From Aurantiochytrium sp. KH105 (Eukaryota > Sar > Bigyra > Thraustochytrida > Thraustochytriidae): a stretch of DNA of 63,735 nucleotides. The translations under genes and the position numbers were made by a program. The stretch covers positions 1 to 63,735 of the forward strand of contig BGKB01000258.1 of the NCBI GenBank assembly GCA_003116975.1, given 5' to 3'. The notes under the pieces are model-generated. The model did not search any database, was not told the DNA's origin, and saw only the letters and a list, made by a program, of their open reading frames with translations. Positions 1-10,945 of the stretch are shown here, piece by piece. Each line of letters starts with the position of its first letter. Position 1 is the first letter of the stretch.

Positions 1-1844
1 AAGGAAAGAACAACAAAGATGATTCGTCTAAACGTAAACAATTCTCCCTTCCGCGCGTAGCGCGATGGGGAGGAAGAAGTTGGAGTCTCACGCAGCTGCT
101 CGGAGACTGTGGTCGATTGCCTAGTTTGCAAGGGAGTCGAACGATTAGGAAGAGCCCGCTTGCAAATGGCCACCCTGGAGCGGGTAACTCGGAACTCGCA
201 CTGGGTTCGAGTGCTCGGGTGATTCGGGTCTGCTGGCGGACGAGAGCTCGCGTGTGCGCGGCTTCGTGCAGCTTAGACTATGATTCACGCTGTGAATAGC
301 ATGATGAAATGAAATGCGTGGGCTCGTGTAAGAGCAGCATTTAAGGTGATGGAGTAATGTGCTGGGCCTTCGTCAAGGCGACATTATCCAGCAATGCGCT
401 GGGCCTTCGTCAAGGACGGCATTGCCTCACTGACGGAATGATACGCGGGCCTCGTTAAGGCGGCATCATTGCAGTGGGTGCGATCTTGGATCGCACGTGG
501 AATTAGTGCGGCTTTCCCATGGTGTGCACACTTGGTGTCCACACTGGGTGTGCACTTTGGATCTGCTTGAGCGTGGATGCTATAGCAGTTTACCACCTGG
601 TGTCAAGGTGATGGGTAGCTCATCGTGACGAGCATCGTCGATTAACCCTGAACGATTTCACGTGGTCGCTTTGCAGCACGTGTACAAAGGAAATGCATTT
701 TTCGTCTCTTTATTTTGGGAAATGGCAGTAACGTGAGCAGACAGCATCACAGAAGTAGTGAAGTCAACTTGGCACCCATGGGAAGTCTACTGTAAGACTT
801 GCTGTGCCAACAACCATCCAATCTCAGCAGCTACTAGTACGTGTGACATTAAGGTAGGGCCAGCATCGCTCAGAGCACGAACTAGTACGAACAAAGATTT
901 GTGATCATTAAGCTCTTCACTACGTCCTCAAGACGACATTTAAAGTGGGGAGAAACATCAATTTTCCCCACCAGACAGGTTCCTCTCAGCAGGAGCGAAA
1001 CTCTCCAGGCATTCCTAGCGTACTGTTAGGCATACTAGCAATCCATTTGATTCCTTAACTTTATACATTCTTCTTTTCTGTTTCCCTCGTCCCCAAATTG
1101 GAAGGTCTGGGTTACTTGTTTAAACCCAGGTGGGTCGATGTGGCGTTGTTTGCGTCCTGGAAGTTGCTCTCCTGTTTGTAGAGACCTGAACGTCGCTCCT
1201 TTCCCAACCGAAGCGGCTTCGTTTGCTTTTATGGAAGTTGACCGGTAGGATATGCTTCCAAGTCGGCACCGTTACGTTCCGGACGTTTCGAAACAAGCTC
1301 GGTACGGTCCCAGCTGTGGTATATCGACGCGCGTCGACGAACAACGTCGAACGAGGTTGAACCAGCCACTCGCCATCCATCCGACTCGTTCGGCAGAGTG
1401 GCCCGGAGAGCGAGCGCTCTTACGAGCCTGCAAGAAGCTGGCTCATGGGCCGTCCGTGCAAGGGACAAGTGAGTCGGCCGCGAGCATGCCTGACGAATCC
1501 TCTTTGGCCTAGTTCTGCGCAGGCGATAAGATGACAGAAGATTCTATATGCAGCGCTAACGGATTTACTAGAAACCGGAGAGTGGGATATAGTTCAACTT
1601 GCTCGTGCTACCTTCAGGCTGTGAGGCGTCAGCCACAATGGCTCGGCCGGAAGTTGCTTCGGAAGAAGAAAGGCCTTCGCCTTCGTTCTTTTTGCGATGC
1701 AATGAGAATCAATACTGCGGATGTGCGTCAACGGCCCGCAAAGCCACAGCAAAGCGATCGAGGCAGAGATGTTTGAGAGTCCAAACCCAAATCGTGTTGG
1801 ACGCATTGATTGCTACAATTGATTGTTGAACAAAACTAATCAGC
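1..1844. other. Intergenic region upstream of the receptor cluster
   Basis: I see no convincing coding region here. The open frames are short, overlap each other on both strands and have no recognisable domain. A degenerate repeat lies at about 355-475: two copies of a unit reading GCTGGGCCTTCGTCAAGG, then a weaker third copy, each followed by a CATT-containing stretch. A small GGTGTGCAC / GGTGTCCAC repeat lies around 520-555. The 3' part should hold the promoter and 5' leader of the first receptor gene, but I cannot point to a core element. Confidence 0.6.
355..475. repeat. Degenerate short tandem repeat, three units
   Basis: Two units (about 362 and 398) share GCTGGGCCTTCGTCAAGG. A third (about 448) reads GCGGGCCTCGTTAAGGCGG. 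Each is followed by a GGCATT-like stretch. The period is irregular, about 35 to 50 bp. No function is visible. Confidence 0.5.
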
Positions 1845-4298
1845 ATGCTTCACCGATCGAGCTTGGTGACCCGGCGCGTTGGCGTAGTCTTCGTAGCCCT
1901 TGCGTTGCTACTTGCCGCGACGCCTTCGACAGCTCTGCGCACGGACCCGCTCGTCGATTCGTGCGCTCGAGATGAGGCAAACTGCTGCTTCACGGAGTCG
2001 AAATGGCCAAAGCCATCCATGGAATCGCGCTTTCGTTGCGAACCAGACGAGGATGGGAGCTACCCTTGCAGCGTCAGGCTCGCTGTCAGCGACTGGATTG
2101 GGAGCTTTATCAACGTCTACGTTGCCAAGATCTTCATCGAGGAGTTCCTCGGGTATCCCGTCGAGATCACGGCCGATTCCAGCGACTACACGGGGACTGT
2201 CAAGGAGTCAGATACGTACGCTTCGAATGGCACACTGATCGAGCCGAGCGGTATGCGCCGCATGAGCAGCGGAGAGATCGACGTCATTCTTGAATACTGG
2301 CCTTCGGGACATCGAGATAATATTCGCGAGTTCGTGGTCGAGAAGTCTACCATTAAATTGGCAGGCGAAAATGGAATTGAGGGCCGAATCGGATGGTTCC
2401 TGCCCTCATTTGTGGGCGAAGACAATGACCCGGCTCTCGACTACTGGCGTACGCTCACCGACCCGACCAAAGCGAGTCTCTTTCCTCATCCGGCGGCAAC
2501 CGCGGCTTGCTGTCGTTCCAATATGGACCAAGGCGCCAACGCTCCATGTGTCCCGACGGAGGCTCTGGGTGGCACGAAAGTGGCAGATGGAGGCATGGCC
2601 AACGCAACAGCAGAATGCGACGTCTTCTCCGACACGGCGTGGCACGAGATCCCGACCACGGGCGGGCGCTTTCTGGGCGGGAAGCCGACTTGGACGACCC
2701 ATGACGACCAGATTATTCGGAACCTGGGTCTGCCTCTCACTCTCGTCTTGGCAGTGTCGGAGAGCAAGATCATGGAAGAGATCGAGACAGCACATGCATC
2801 GAGAACGCCACTCTTGTTCTATTTCTGGAAGCCGCACGGTGCCTTTCGCATGTACGATCTCGATGACTTTCTGCTGCCGCTCAGCAGCGCGGAATGTCGA
2901 TCGGCGCAGACGTCTGGAGACGCCGACTGCGGGTACCCGATCGAGCTGCTCGCCAAGGCATACTCGGTATCACTGGAACAAAGCAAGCCAGATGTGGCAC
3001 ACTTTGTCGAGTCGATGGTGTTCAACTCGACTGTGCAGCAAGAAGAGATCCACTATGAGCTCTTGGTCAACAGCTCGCGGACGCTTAACGAAGCGGCTTG
3101 TGAGTGGGTCAAGATTAACGAGCAGACCTGGAGGGCCTGGACAGAAAGCGTGGAGAATCGTTATGAAGGTCAAACTTGGCAAGAAGAGATTCTCGAGCCA
3201 ACGGTCATGGCTTGCGACTGCAAACCCGATGGTCTGCGTGATGTCGTGGCCGTGTATGATACTTCTGCATATGCAAAGGACGGCTCTGTGATTATCGAGG
3301 TGGATCCGAGCCCGTGTTCGGAGGCACGTAATGTGTCGCTGTACAAGACCCGCTGGAGCACGATGCTGCTGGAGACCAAGGTACTCAAGGAGGTCCCGTG
3401 CGCTCATGTACCACTTGGGAGCTCGGGTGAGATCATCATTCTGACGCTGGCTTCCATCGCATGGCTCGTGCTCTTGATTTGCCTGGTGTTCGTCGTGGCG
3501 TATCGCAGCCACAAGGCGGTGAAGAGCGCTCGCATCCGTACGCTCATGATTCTCTTGTTTGGCGCAGCGCTGATGAACGGAGCAGAGACGTCTCAAATTG
3601 GCGAGCCAACGCGTGTCAAGTGTGCGATGCGCTTTTCGCTGCTACTCTTTGGCTTCATGTACTTTGTGGGCTCGCTTCTCATCAAGCAGTTCGTCATTGC
3701 TTCGGTGATGAAGCGCGCGCAAAAGTTGAATCGGCGAAAGCAAAGGGGCGGCCAGTTGTTCATGAGGTTTGAGTTTACGATTTGCACGCTCGTGGCTCTC
3801 GCTCTTTTCGCCATCTGGTACGCAGTCGTGGGCTTTGAGCCCGAAGCGGTGGTCGCAGACGTGCTGCTGGACGTCGACGAGCTCGTGTGTCCGACGGACT
3901 CGACGCTGCTGATGCTCATCATTGCCGTGTGCTACTTGCTGATTGTTGTGAGCTGCGTGCTCGCGAGCCAGACGCGAGGTCTTTCGGGGCTGGTGTTCAA
4001 CGAGGGCAAGTTCATGTTGTTTTCAAACTACAATGTGGCTGTGTTGACGGGTCTCTCGCTGTTTGTGACGCTTTCCCCGGGCATGGACGCCTCGCTGAAG
4101 AGCCTGTTCGTTTCATTTTGCATTCTCTTCAGTACGGTGTCGTGCGCGCTTTTGGTGGTTGGCTCGCGCGTGTATGCAGCTGGCTTCAATATCAACGCGA
4201 CGCTTCTCGCCAAGACGGTTGTCACCGCATCAATGAGCGACCAAAGTTCACTCTCAGTAGCTCGCACATCTGTTGCGAGAAGCTCAAAAACCAAGTAA
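1845..4298 (+). CDS. Receptor with glycine-betaine-binding-like ectodomain and class C GPCR 7TM core (paralog 1)
   Basis: Predicted 817-residue plasma-membrane receptor. Residues 1-30 form a signal peptide with a Leu/Ala-rich core. Residues about 55-440 resemble the OpuAC/ProX periplasmic glycine-betaine-binding fold: an Asp-Trp segment near the start, SGEIDVILEYWPSGH, a GIEGRIGWFLPSFV-like stretch, and FYFWKPHGAFRMYDLDDFLLP, the hallmark WxPHxxFxxYDLxxL block. The end also matches (ACEWVKINEQTW). A Cys-rich linker with N-glycosylation sequons follows. Seven hydrophobic segments lie at about 529-780. Class C hallmarks are the TM3 cysteine (RVKCAMRF), the loop-2 cysteine (ELVCPTDS) and FNEGKFMLFSNYN before TM6. 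The likely role is sensing betaine, choline or a similar osmolyte and signalling through G proteins. The ligand is inferred. The nearest neighbour is its near-twin at 5529. The start ATG precedes the signal peptide directly. Confidence 0.88.
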   Translation: MLHRSSLVTRRVGVVFVALALLLAATPSTALRTDPLVDSCARDEANCCFTESKWPKPSMESRFRCEPDEDGSYPCSVRLAVSDWIGSFINVYVAKIFIEEFLGYPVEITADSSDYTGTVKESDTYASNGTLIEPSGMRRMSSGEIDVILEYWPSGHRDNIREFVVEKSTIKLAGENGIEGRIGWFLPSFVGEDNDPALDYWRTLTDPTKASLFPHPAATAACCRSNMDQGANAPCVPTEALGGTKVADGGMANATAECDVFSDTAWHEIPTTGGRFLGGKPTWTTHDDQIIRNLGLPLTLVLAVSESKIMEEIETAHASRTPLLFYFWKPHGAFRMYDLDDFLLPLSSAECRSAQTSGDADCGYPIELLAKAYSVSLEQSKPDVAHFVESMVFNSTVQQEEIHYELLVNSSRTLNEAACEWVKINEQTWRAWTESVENRYEGQTWQEEILEPTVMACDCKPDGLRDVVAVYDTSAYAKDGSVIIEVDPSPCSEARNVSLYKTRWSTMLLETKVLKEVPCAHVPLGSSGEIIILTLASIAWLVLLICLVFVVAYRSHKAVKSARIRTLMILLFGAALMNGAETSQIGEPTRVKCAMRFSLLLFGFMYFVGSLLIKQFVIASVMKRAQKLNRRKQRGGQLFMRFEFTICTLVALALFAIWYAVVGFEPEAVVADVLLDVDELVCPTDSTLLMLIIAVCYLLIVVSCVLASQTRGLSGLVFNEGKFMLFSNYNVAVLTGLSLFVTLSPGMDASLKSLFVSFCILFSTVSCALLVVGSRVYAAGFNINATLLAKTVVTASMSDQSSLSVARTSVARSSKTK

Positions 4299-4960
4299 GC
4301 CTTGCATCATTTGAATGGGCCTGAACATTCTTCTTGCGTTTCATTTCGTAACTATTTCAGAAGAATGTCCTTTATTTGATTCCATTCCGTGTTTTCCCGT
4401 TTAAAATGTGTGCGCCCGATTAGTAGACCAGCAAAGTATTGTCCACACCTGGGAGGCAGGCACCTATGCTTTTGGCGCTCGGGAGCGCAATCTAGCCAAG
4501 GGCTCGATTGCTCGGACCAGGCTTTCGGCTCTGGAACTTGGGCGGTCATGGTTCCTTCCATCTCGGTTATGCGACGTTCCGACCGTTTCAAGGTGCTCGA
4601 CTTTGCTGATCTCTGTATGCCACGGTCTACCATCGGACGAGCTTGCACGAGATCGCCTCCCTCCGTTATCGCACTGCGCGGCGTGTCCTGCGCAGCTGCT
4701 CAAGGGGCCTGGCCATCGGGATCCGATTGACAAACGTGCAAGGCTAGAATGGTTGTTTCTCGCATGCATGGCCTTTCTTTGTGCTCGCCTGAACGGGGAG
4801 AAGACATGGAATCATACAGAGGTCCCATTCGTAGGGACGTGATTTCCTGTTCCCGGCACGGCTGGCGACTCCTTTTGATAAGTTCTTCTGCTGTCTGCTG
4901 CAGGACCCGCTGGAGCCTGGGTCTGACTGTGAACCGGGACAGGCATCGCTGTCCTGTCCA

Positions 4961-5012
4961 AATGGCTGCGGCCGCATGGCTGCGGCCGAATGGCTGCTGC
5001 CGAATGGCTCCA
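4961..5012. repeat. Short tandem repeat, about 13-14 bp unit
   Basis: Four imperfect copies of an ATGGCTGCGGCCGA-type unit in tandem, the last copies reading ATGGCTGCTGCCGA and ATGGCTCC. No coding context. Confidence 0.6.
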
Positions 5013-5096
5013 TCGTACTGAGCATTAGTGTTGCAAGGACGTGCGCCGTAGGCCCGTTCTTCCTTGTCGCCGATACGGAAATTGTAACGGCCTGAT

Positions 5097-5135
5097 TGTC
5101 TATCTGTCTGTCTGTCTGTGTCTCTGTCTGTTTGT
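5097..5135. repeat. CTGT/TCTG microsatellite
   Basis: Imperfect tetranucleotide run of TCTG units in the spacer between the two receptor genes. Confidence 0.75.
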
Positions 5136-5528
5136 TTTGGATTAACGCTTCGGGAAATTGCGACTCGGCGTGCTGTTCGCAACCACGTTGGTCCGCTCGC
5201 TGCTCCAGCGCGCGGTCCGGCGCACGCAAGCAGCGTGGCGCGCGCGATCGACCACAAAAGACTCCAGAGTTTGCATTGCACAATGCGCTCGGTTGTCCTG
5301 CGCTTTGGCCACGTTCGCTGCCTTGACGGAATGAAGCGTGCCACAGTGACGAGCCGCGTATCGATTGATGAATTGATTGCCAAGCGTGGGCGCGCGCGGC
5401 CCCAGCCCATCAAATGTAACATTTAACGGCCCGCTTGTAGGGGCGACGATGCAGAGGTTGGAAGGTAGCCAAGTTGGGACAGCGTGGGTTTTTTCCTGCA
5501 CTGCAAAAGTCTATTGCGCGAGGCGAGT

Positions 5529-7988
5529 ATGCAGCAACGCCTGGCTCAAGCGAGGCGGCGCGGCAGCGGCGTGGCCTTCGTAGTCCTAGCGTTGCTGCTC
5601 GTCGCGAAGCCTGCGACAGCTCTGCGCGTGGACCCGCTCGTTGATTCGTGCGCTCGAGATGAGGCAAACTGCTGCTTCGCGGAGTCGAAATGGCCAAAGC
5701 CATCCATGGAATCGCGCTTTCGTTGCGAACCAGACGAGGATGGGAGCTACCCTTGCAGCGTCAGGCTCGCTGTCAGCGACTGGATTGGGAGCTTTATCAA
5801 CGTCTACGTTGCCAAGATCTTCATCGAGGAGTTCCTCGGGTACCCCGTCGAAATCACGGCCGATTCCAGCGACTACACGGGGACTGTCAAGGAGTCAGAT
5901 ACGTACGCTTCGAATGGCACACTGATCGAGCCGAGCGGTATGCGCCGCATGAGCAGCGGAGAGATCGACGTCATTCTTGAATACTGGCCTTCGGGACATC
6001 GAGATAATATTCGCGAGTTCGTGGTCGAGAAGTCTACCATTAAATTGGCAGGCGAAAATGGAATTGAGGGCCGAATCGGATGGTTCCTGCCCTCATTTGT
6101 GGGCGAAGACAATGACCCGGCTCTCGACTACTGGCGTACGCTCACCGACCCGACCAAAGCGAGTCTCTTTCCTCATCCGGCGGCAACCGCGGCTTGCTGT
6201 CGTTCCGATATGGACCAAGGCGCCAACGCTCCATGTGTCCCGACGGAGGCTCTGGGTGGCACGAAAGTGGCAGATGGAGGCATGGCCAACGCAACAGCAG
6301 AATGCGACGTCTTCTCCGACACGGCGTGGCACGAGATCCCGACCACAGGCGGGCGCTTTCTGGGCGGGAAGCCGACTTGGACGACCCATGACGACCAGAT
6401 CATTCGGAACCTGGGTCTGCCTCTCACTCTCGTCTTGGCAGTGTCGGAGAGCAAGATCATGGAAGAGATCGAGACAGCACATGCATCGAGAACGCCACTC
6501 TTGTTCTATTTCTGGAAGCCGCACGGTGCCTTTCGCATGTACGATCTCGATGACTTTCTGCTGCCGCTCAGCAGCGCGGAATGTCGATCGGCGCAGACGT
6601 CTGGAGACGCCGACTGCGGGTACCCGATCGAGCTGCTCGCCAAGGCATACTCGGTATCACTGGAACAAAGCAAGCCAGATGTGGCACACTTTGTCGAGTC
6701 GATGGTGTTCAACTCGACTGTGCAGCAAGAAGAGATCCACTATGAGCTCTTGGTCAACAGCTCGCGGACGCTTAACGAAGCGGCTTGTGAGTGGGTCAAG
6801 ATTAACGAGCAGACCTGGAGGGCCTGGACAGAAAGCGTGGAGAATCGTTATGAAGGCCAAACTTGGCAAGAAGAGATTCTCGAGCCAACGGTCATGGCTT
6901 GCGACTGCAAGCCCGATGGTCTGCGTGATGTCGTGGCCGTGTATGATACTTCTGCATATGCAGAGGACGGCTCTGTGATTATCGAGGTGGATCCGAACCC
7001 GTGTTCGGAGGCACGTAATGTGTCGCTATACAAGACCCGCTGGAGCACGATGCTGCTGGAGACCGAGGTGCTCAAGGAGATCCAGTGCGCTCATGTACCA
7101 CTTGGGAGCTCGGGTGAGATCATCATTCTGACGCTGGCTTCCATCGCATGGCTCGTGCTCTTGATTTGTCTGGTGTGTGTTGTGGCATTCAGAAAACATG
7201 CAGCTCTTCGCAGCGCGCAGATCAAGACCCTCAACGTTCTTTTGCTCGGCGCAGCGCTGATGAACGGAGCAGAGACGTCTCAGATTGGCGAGCCAACGCG
7301 TGTCAAGTGTGCGATGCGCTTTTCGCTGCTGCTCTTTGGCTTCATGTACTTTGTGGGCTCGCTTCTCATCAAGCAGTATACGATCACCATGGTATTGCGG
7401 CGTACGCGTTACGACCGCCGAAAAGGCTCACGCGGCCAGTTGTTCATGAGGTTTGAGTTTACGATTTGCACGCTCGTTGCTCTTGCTTTTTTCGTCATCT
7501 GGTACGCAGTCGTGGGCTTTGAGCCCGAAGCGGTGGTCGCAGACGTGCTGCTGGACGTCGACGAGCTCGTGTGTCCGACGGACTCGACGCTGCTGATGCT
7601 CATCATTGCAGTGTGCTACTTGTTGATTGTTGTGAGCTGCGTGCTCGCGAGCCAGACGCGAGGTCTTTCGGGGCTGGTGTTCAACGAGGGCAAGTTCATG
7701 TTGTTTTCAAACTACAATGTGGCTGTGTTGACGGGTCTCTCGCTGTTTGTGACGCTTTCCCCGGGCATGGACGCCTCGCTGAAGAGCCTGTTCGTTTCAT
7801 TTTGCATTCTCTTCAGCACGGTGTCGTGCGCGCTTTTGGTGGTTGGCTCGCGCGTGTACGCTGCGAGCTTGAACCTTGACCATGACATGTTTGCCACTAC
7901 GACGACAAGAAGATCAAGGGGGATCTCCAGCACTCCAATAAAACCCAAGCCTGGCCTTGCTTCGAGCTCTGCAATATCGCCTACATAG
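5529..7988 (+). CDS. Receptor with glycine-betaine-binding-like ectodomain and class C GPCR 7TM core (paralog 2)
   Basis: Predicted 819 residues, with the same architecture as paralog 1: signal peptide, OpuAC-like ectodomain, Cys-containing linker and seven helices with the FNEGKFMLFSNYN class C motif. An in-frame ATG also occurs at 5484. I prefer 5529 because it puts the signal peptide at the N-terminus and matches the length of paralog 1. From about 5630 to 7170 it differs from paralog 1 by only about 1% of bases by eye. Three later blocks are sharply different: intracellular loop 1 (about 7178-7245), intracellular loop 2 (about 7379-7438, with a one-codon length change) and the tail from about 7858. 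The tail here is rich in Thr, Ser, Arg and Pro. The predicted role is the same extracellular ligand as paralog 1 with a different cytosolic partner surface. Confidence 0.88.
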   Translation: MQQRLAQARRRGSGVAFVVLALLLVAKPATALRVDPLVDSCARDEANCCFAESKWPKPSMESRFRCEPDEDGSYPCSVRLAVSDWIGSFINVYVAKIFIEEFLGYPVEITADSSDYTGTVKESDTYASNGTLIEPSGMRRMSSGEIDVILEYWPSGHRDNIREFVVEKSTIKLAGENGIEGRIGWFLPSFVGEDNDPALDYWRTLTDPTKASLFPHPAATAACCRSDMDQGANAPCVPTEALGGTKVADGGMANATAECDVFSDTAWHEIPTTGGRFLGGKPTWTTHDDQIIRNLGLPLTLVLAVSESKIMEEIETAHASRTPLLFYFWKPHGAFRMYDLDDFLLPLSSAECRSAQTSGDADCGYPIELLAKAYSVSLEQSKPDVAHFVESMVFNSTVQQEEIHYELLVNSSRTLNEAACEWVKINEQTWRAWTESVENRYEGQTWQEEILEPTVMACDCKPDGLRDVVAVYDTSAYAEDGSVIIEVDPNPCSEARNVSLYKTRWSTMLLETEVLKEIQCAHVPLGSSGEIIILTLASIAWLVLLICLVCVVAFRKHAALRSAQIKTLNVLLLGAALMNGAETSQIGEPTRVKCAMRFSLLLFGFMYFVGSLLIKQYTITMVLRRTRYDRRKGSRGQLFMRFEFTICTLVALAFFVIWYAVVGFEPEAVVADVLLDVDELVCPTDSTLLMLIIAVCYLLIVVSCVLASQTRGLSGLVFNEGKFMLFSNYNVAVLTGLSLFVTLSPGMDASLKSLFVSFCILFSTVSCALLVVGSRVYAASLNLDHDMFATTTTRRSRGISSTPIKPKPGLASSSAISPT

Positions 7989-8456
7989 ATTGGTCAATGT
8001 GTTCATTTTTGTTTTCAGATTCTCTCTGTGTATACACGTCCACAGCATTCGTTGCCGGCATTGCGTCGATTCCGTTCTGCGATGTGCCGGATGACCCAAG
8101 CAAGGCGCAACGCGGCCCGTGCCAATCGGAAGCTCACTCAGGCAGGCTGTGTGTCTTCTGTGTCAGCGTTCCAACCAAACCCAACCCCGCTCGCCCTTTT
8201 CCGCACAGCGCCCCCGACAGCCGCGCTGTGCACATTCTCAACACACACCCTTTGCTTTGCCCAGCACCAACATGGCAACCCGAACCCAACTTGAAGGGAA
8301 ACGAGGAGACTCGAAAGACCGGCACCGCCCCGGGCGAACGGTGAAGTCAAGCGGCCGCACGTTAGAGGACGAACGTCCCTCCCTCCCTACCTCGAAACCT
8401 CCAATCCTTTGGCCCCGCAGCGCGCGCGTGAAGTGCTCTGGCTGCTCGGAGACAAG

Positions 8457-8508
8457 AACCGCAAGAAACGCAAGAAACGCAAGAAACGCAAGAAACGCAA
8501 GAAACGCG
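8457..8508. repeat. AAGAAACGC tandem repeat
   Basis: About five exact copies of the 9-mer CAAGAAACG in tandem. Confidence 0.85.
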
Positions 8509-8889
8509 AGCGGCTGCGGCGGCCGGCCGTCGGCGATCCTCCCTCCGCTGCAGAGTTCATGGCATGTCAGGCGGCCAGAAGAACGAACTTCAAGGCGGGC
8601 CGGCGTGCATGCACGGCGCGGCGAGCGAGCGAGCGAGCGACCAGTGATGCGTGCGTGCGACCTCTGCATGGACAAGTACGGACGGGCGTGTGCGTGCGTG
8701 TCTCGGATCATGAGTTGGACGTACTTTCTTTCTCTCTCTCGCGCACGGCCTCGAGCGGCGACAGCGATAAGAGGCGAAGCGAAGCGATGCGGAGCGACGC
8801 CGCGCCTCTCTCGAGCCACCCGCCGCGGCGGGTTTCTGACCACTTGAGATCGCTCGAGGCCGAGAAAAGATGACGAATGAGGGAGATGC

Positions 8890-8957
8890 CGCACGAGACG
8901 AGACGCGAGACGGGACAAGACGGGACAAGACGAGACGAGACGAGACGAGACGAGACC
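8890..8957. repeat. GAGAC / GGGAC pentamer repeat
   Basis: A run of GAGAC-type pentamers with GGGACAAGAC variants. Purine-rich on the plus strand. Confidence 0.8.
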
Positions 8958-9239
8958 CAGCTGGCCGACGGCGCCCGCAGCCGCCCGCCTGCTCGCCCGC
9001 ACATGCGCGCGTGCGTGCAGTGCTCGCGAGCCTCGCTTGCGCGCTGGCCTCGGCCTCTCCCCGTCTGCGCCAGGGCACAGCTCGATCGATCCTCAGCCAT
9101 CGTTCGCGGGGCGACCGGGGCCGGGCCGCGCGATTTTTTCCGGCCCCTGGCGGGAGGGACCGGGTTTCACGGACGGTCTTGCCAATCTAATCTGGCTGGG
9201 CTTATCTGGCTCAGAGTCCAAGTTTGCATTTCCTTCGTT

Positions 9240-9363
9240 CATGCGTGCGTGCGTGCGTGCGTCCGTTCGTCCTTTCGATCAGGGTGTCAAGGAAGAAGGA
9301 CGCCGCCACGGCCGAGAGCAAGAGCGCGAGCAAGAGCGAGCGAGCGAGCGAGCGAGCAAGCGC
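9240..9363. repeat. GCGT and GAGC tetramer tracts
   Basis: GCGTGCGT tetramers near 9243-9262 and GAGCGAGC tetramers near 9336-9358, separated by non-repetitive sequence. Confidence 0.7.
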
Positions 9364-9487
9364 ACGCGCGCGGCCTGAGCCTGGCGGCGAGCCAGGCGCA
9401 CGCATGCAAGCATGAGCGATGGCTGGCTGCAGCGCCGTAATAATAATAATAACTCGTCAAGGAAGCGAGGTTCTGCGTGCGTATGTC

Positions 9488-9550
9488 CGTGTGTGTGTGC
9501 GCGCGCGCGCGCGCTTGTGTGTGTGTGTTTATTGATTGATTGATTGTTTG
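9488..9550. repeat. GT/GC dinucleotide tract followed by GATT repeats
   Basis: An alternating purine-pyrimidine run (GTGTGTGTGTGCGCGCGCGC then TGTGTGTGTG), of Z-DNA-forming type, followed by TTGATTGATTGATTG. Confidence 0.85.
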
Positions 9551-10684
9551 ATTGATAGTAGTAGGCTTATAGGCCCCTAGTACTAGGCCTGATTGTTTTT
9601 TTTTTCGTTCACGTTATGTGTGTGTGGTGAGATCTCGATGGCGAGCTCGTCGCCAGGCCCTGGAAGCACCCGCGCTGCTCGCGACCTGGCTGGCCGCCAC
9701 TGGCCGCCGCGTGCGGAGTGGCCGCCTCCGGGGCCAGCCCGCGTCTACCCTGGCGGCGGCTTCGAGGCTGCCCGAGCTCGCGCGATCCGAGACCGAGCGA
9801 GCAGGAGCAGTGGCAGCTGCACTGCTGGCTGCAGCACGCAGCAGCAGCGCGGAGGGAAAGAGAAAGTGCGCGCCCGCCGCTTCCAGGTCGCGGTTCCGGT
9901 TCCGGCCGGACCAGAGCCGTTCCTCTTCGTGCTGCTCCCGCGCGGGAGCAGAACCACAGGACGCGCGCGATGGCCGCGAGCTGAGGCCGCCGGCCTGCGC
10001 CGCGTTCATCTTGCGCACGTTCGATCGTTCGATTCGTTCGTTCGTTCGTTGGTCTGTTCGTACGCGCGAGCAGTGACAGTGAGTGCAGTGCAGGTTGTTC
10101 GTTCGCCAAACCCGATCGTTCGCCGGCGATCGTTCGGTCAAGCGCGAGCGCGCGCGAGAAGCCTCCGTTCTGACGGAACGGCGAGCAGAGTTGGATAAAA
10201 TGTATGCCGACGGAAAGTGCTCGTGTCCTTGCGTGCCGTTCGATCCGGTTCGAAGCAGCTCGTTCCTTTGGCTGGCGCTTCATGTGATGCGCTTTCCTCT
10301 ACACTTGCGGCACGCGACGAACTGCGAAAGCGACACTGCGACTGCGCCTTGGTTGACGCAAAGCCGGGTCGCTCGCTCCTGCATGCACGCTCGCTCGCTC
10401 GCTCGCACGCGCATCCGCGCACGCCATCGCACTCCACGCCGGCACGCATGCACGCACGCGTGCGCCGGGCGGGTTCTAGTTGAAACAGCCAAAGCCGGAG
10501 TCGCGAGGCGGCCGCCCCCCGTGAGTGACCTCGCGTCCCGGCCGGTTCCGGCCCGCGCCGCAGCCGTGCCGTTCCTGCGAGCCTTGCCTTGCCTTGCCTT
10601 GCCTCGCGCTGCGCTGTGTGCAGGTGCCGCGCGGTGCTCCGACGGCGGGAGGGAGGGCGCGGCGACAGCGACCAAGAGTGGCGG

Positions 10685-10735
10685 CGGGGCGAGGCGAGGC
10701 GAGGCGAGGCGTCGCGTCGCGTCGCGTCGCGTCGT
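10685..10735. repeat. AGGCG then GTCGC pentamer tracts
   Basis: AGGCG is repeated about four times and runs directly into GTCGC repeated about five times. Confidence 0.8.
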
Positions 10736-10867
10736 GTGCTTTCGGAGCTTGCTTGCTTCAAGTTGTGTTGGTTGCGGCGCCGTCCGCGGGGGTAGATTAG
10801 ATTAGGTTACTATTAGAGTTGGCTGTGGATGCCGTCGCCACCTACACCGAGTTTTCTCACCCCCCGA

Positions 10868-10945
10868 GACCGGTCCGGTCTGGCTTCGCTGCGGGCCCCA
10901 TGTGGGCATGAATCCCCGCTACTATGGGTAGCGGCCCCGATAAGA
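10868..10945. other. Clustered inverted repeats (possible hairpins)
   Basis: GACCGGTCCGGTC near 10869 and CCGCTAC-TATGG-GTAGCGG near 10915-10933 could form stems. I could not match this to a known RNA class, so it is recorded only as structure-prone DNA. Confidence 0.3.

Larger units (their letters stand above)
4299..5528. other. Spacer between receptor paralogs 1 and 2
   Basis: About 1.2 kb with no supported gene. It holds the 3' end of paralog 1 and the promoter and leader of paralog 2. It contains two small repeat tracts (listed separately). Neither flank of paralog 1 is obviously copied here, so the near-identity of the two genes is confined to the coding part. Confidence 0.6.

Noticed and set aside
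1845..7988. Recent bacterial transfer of the OpuAC-like receptors
   Set aside because: The fused class C 7TM core is eukaryotic, composition matches the surroundings and three diverged paralogs exist. An ancient origin of the ectodomain from bacteria remains possible but is not shown here.
8238..9002. Open frames on both strands of the repeat-rich spacer (for example a minus-strand one of 254 codons)
   Set aside because: They consist largely of translated microsatellites (LAFLAFLAF, LVSSRLVSS) and have no conserved features.
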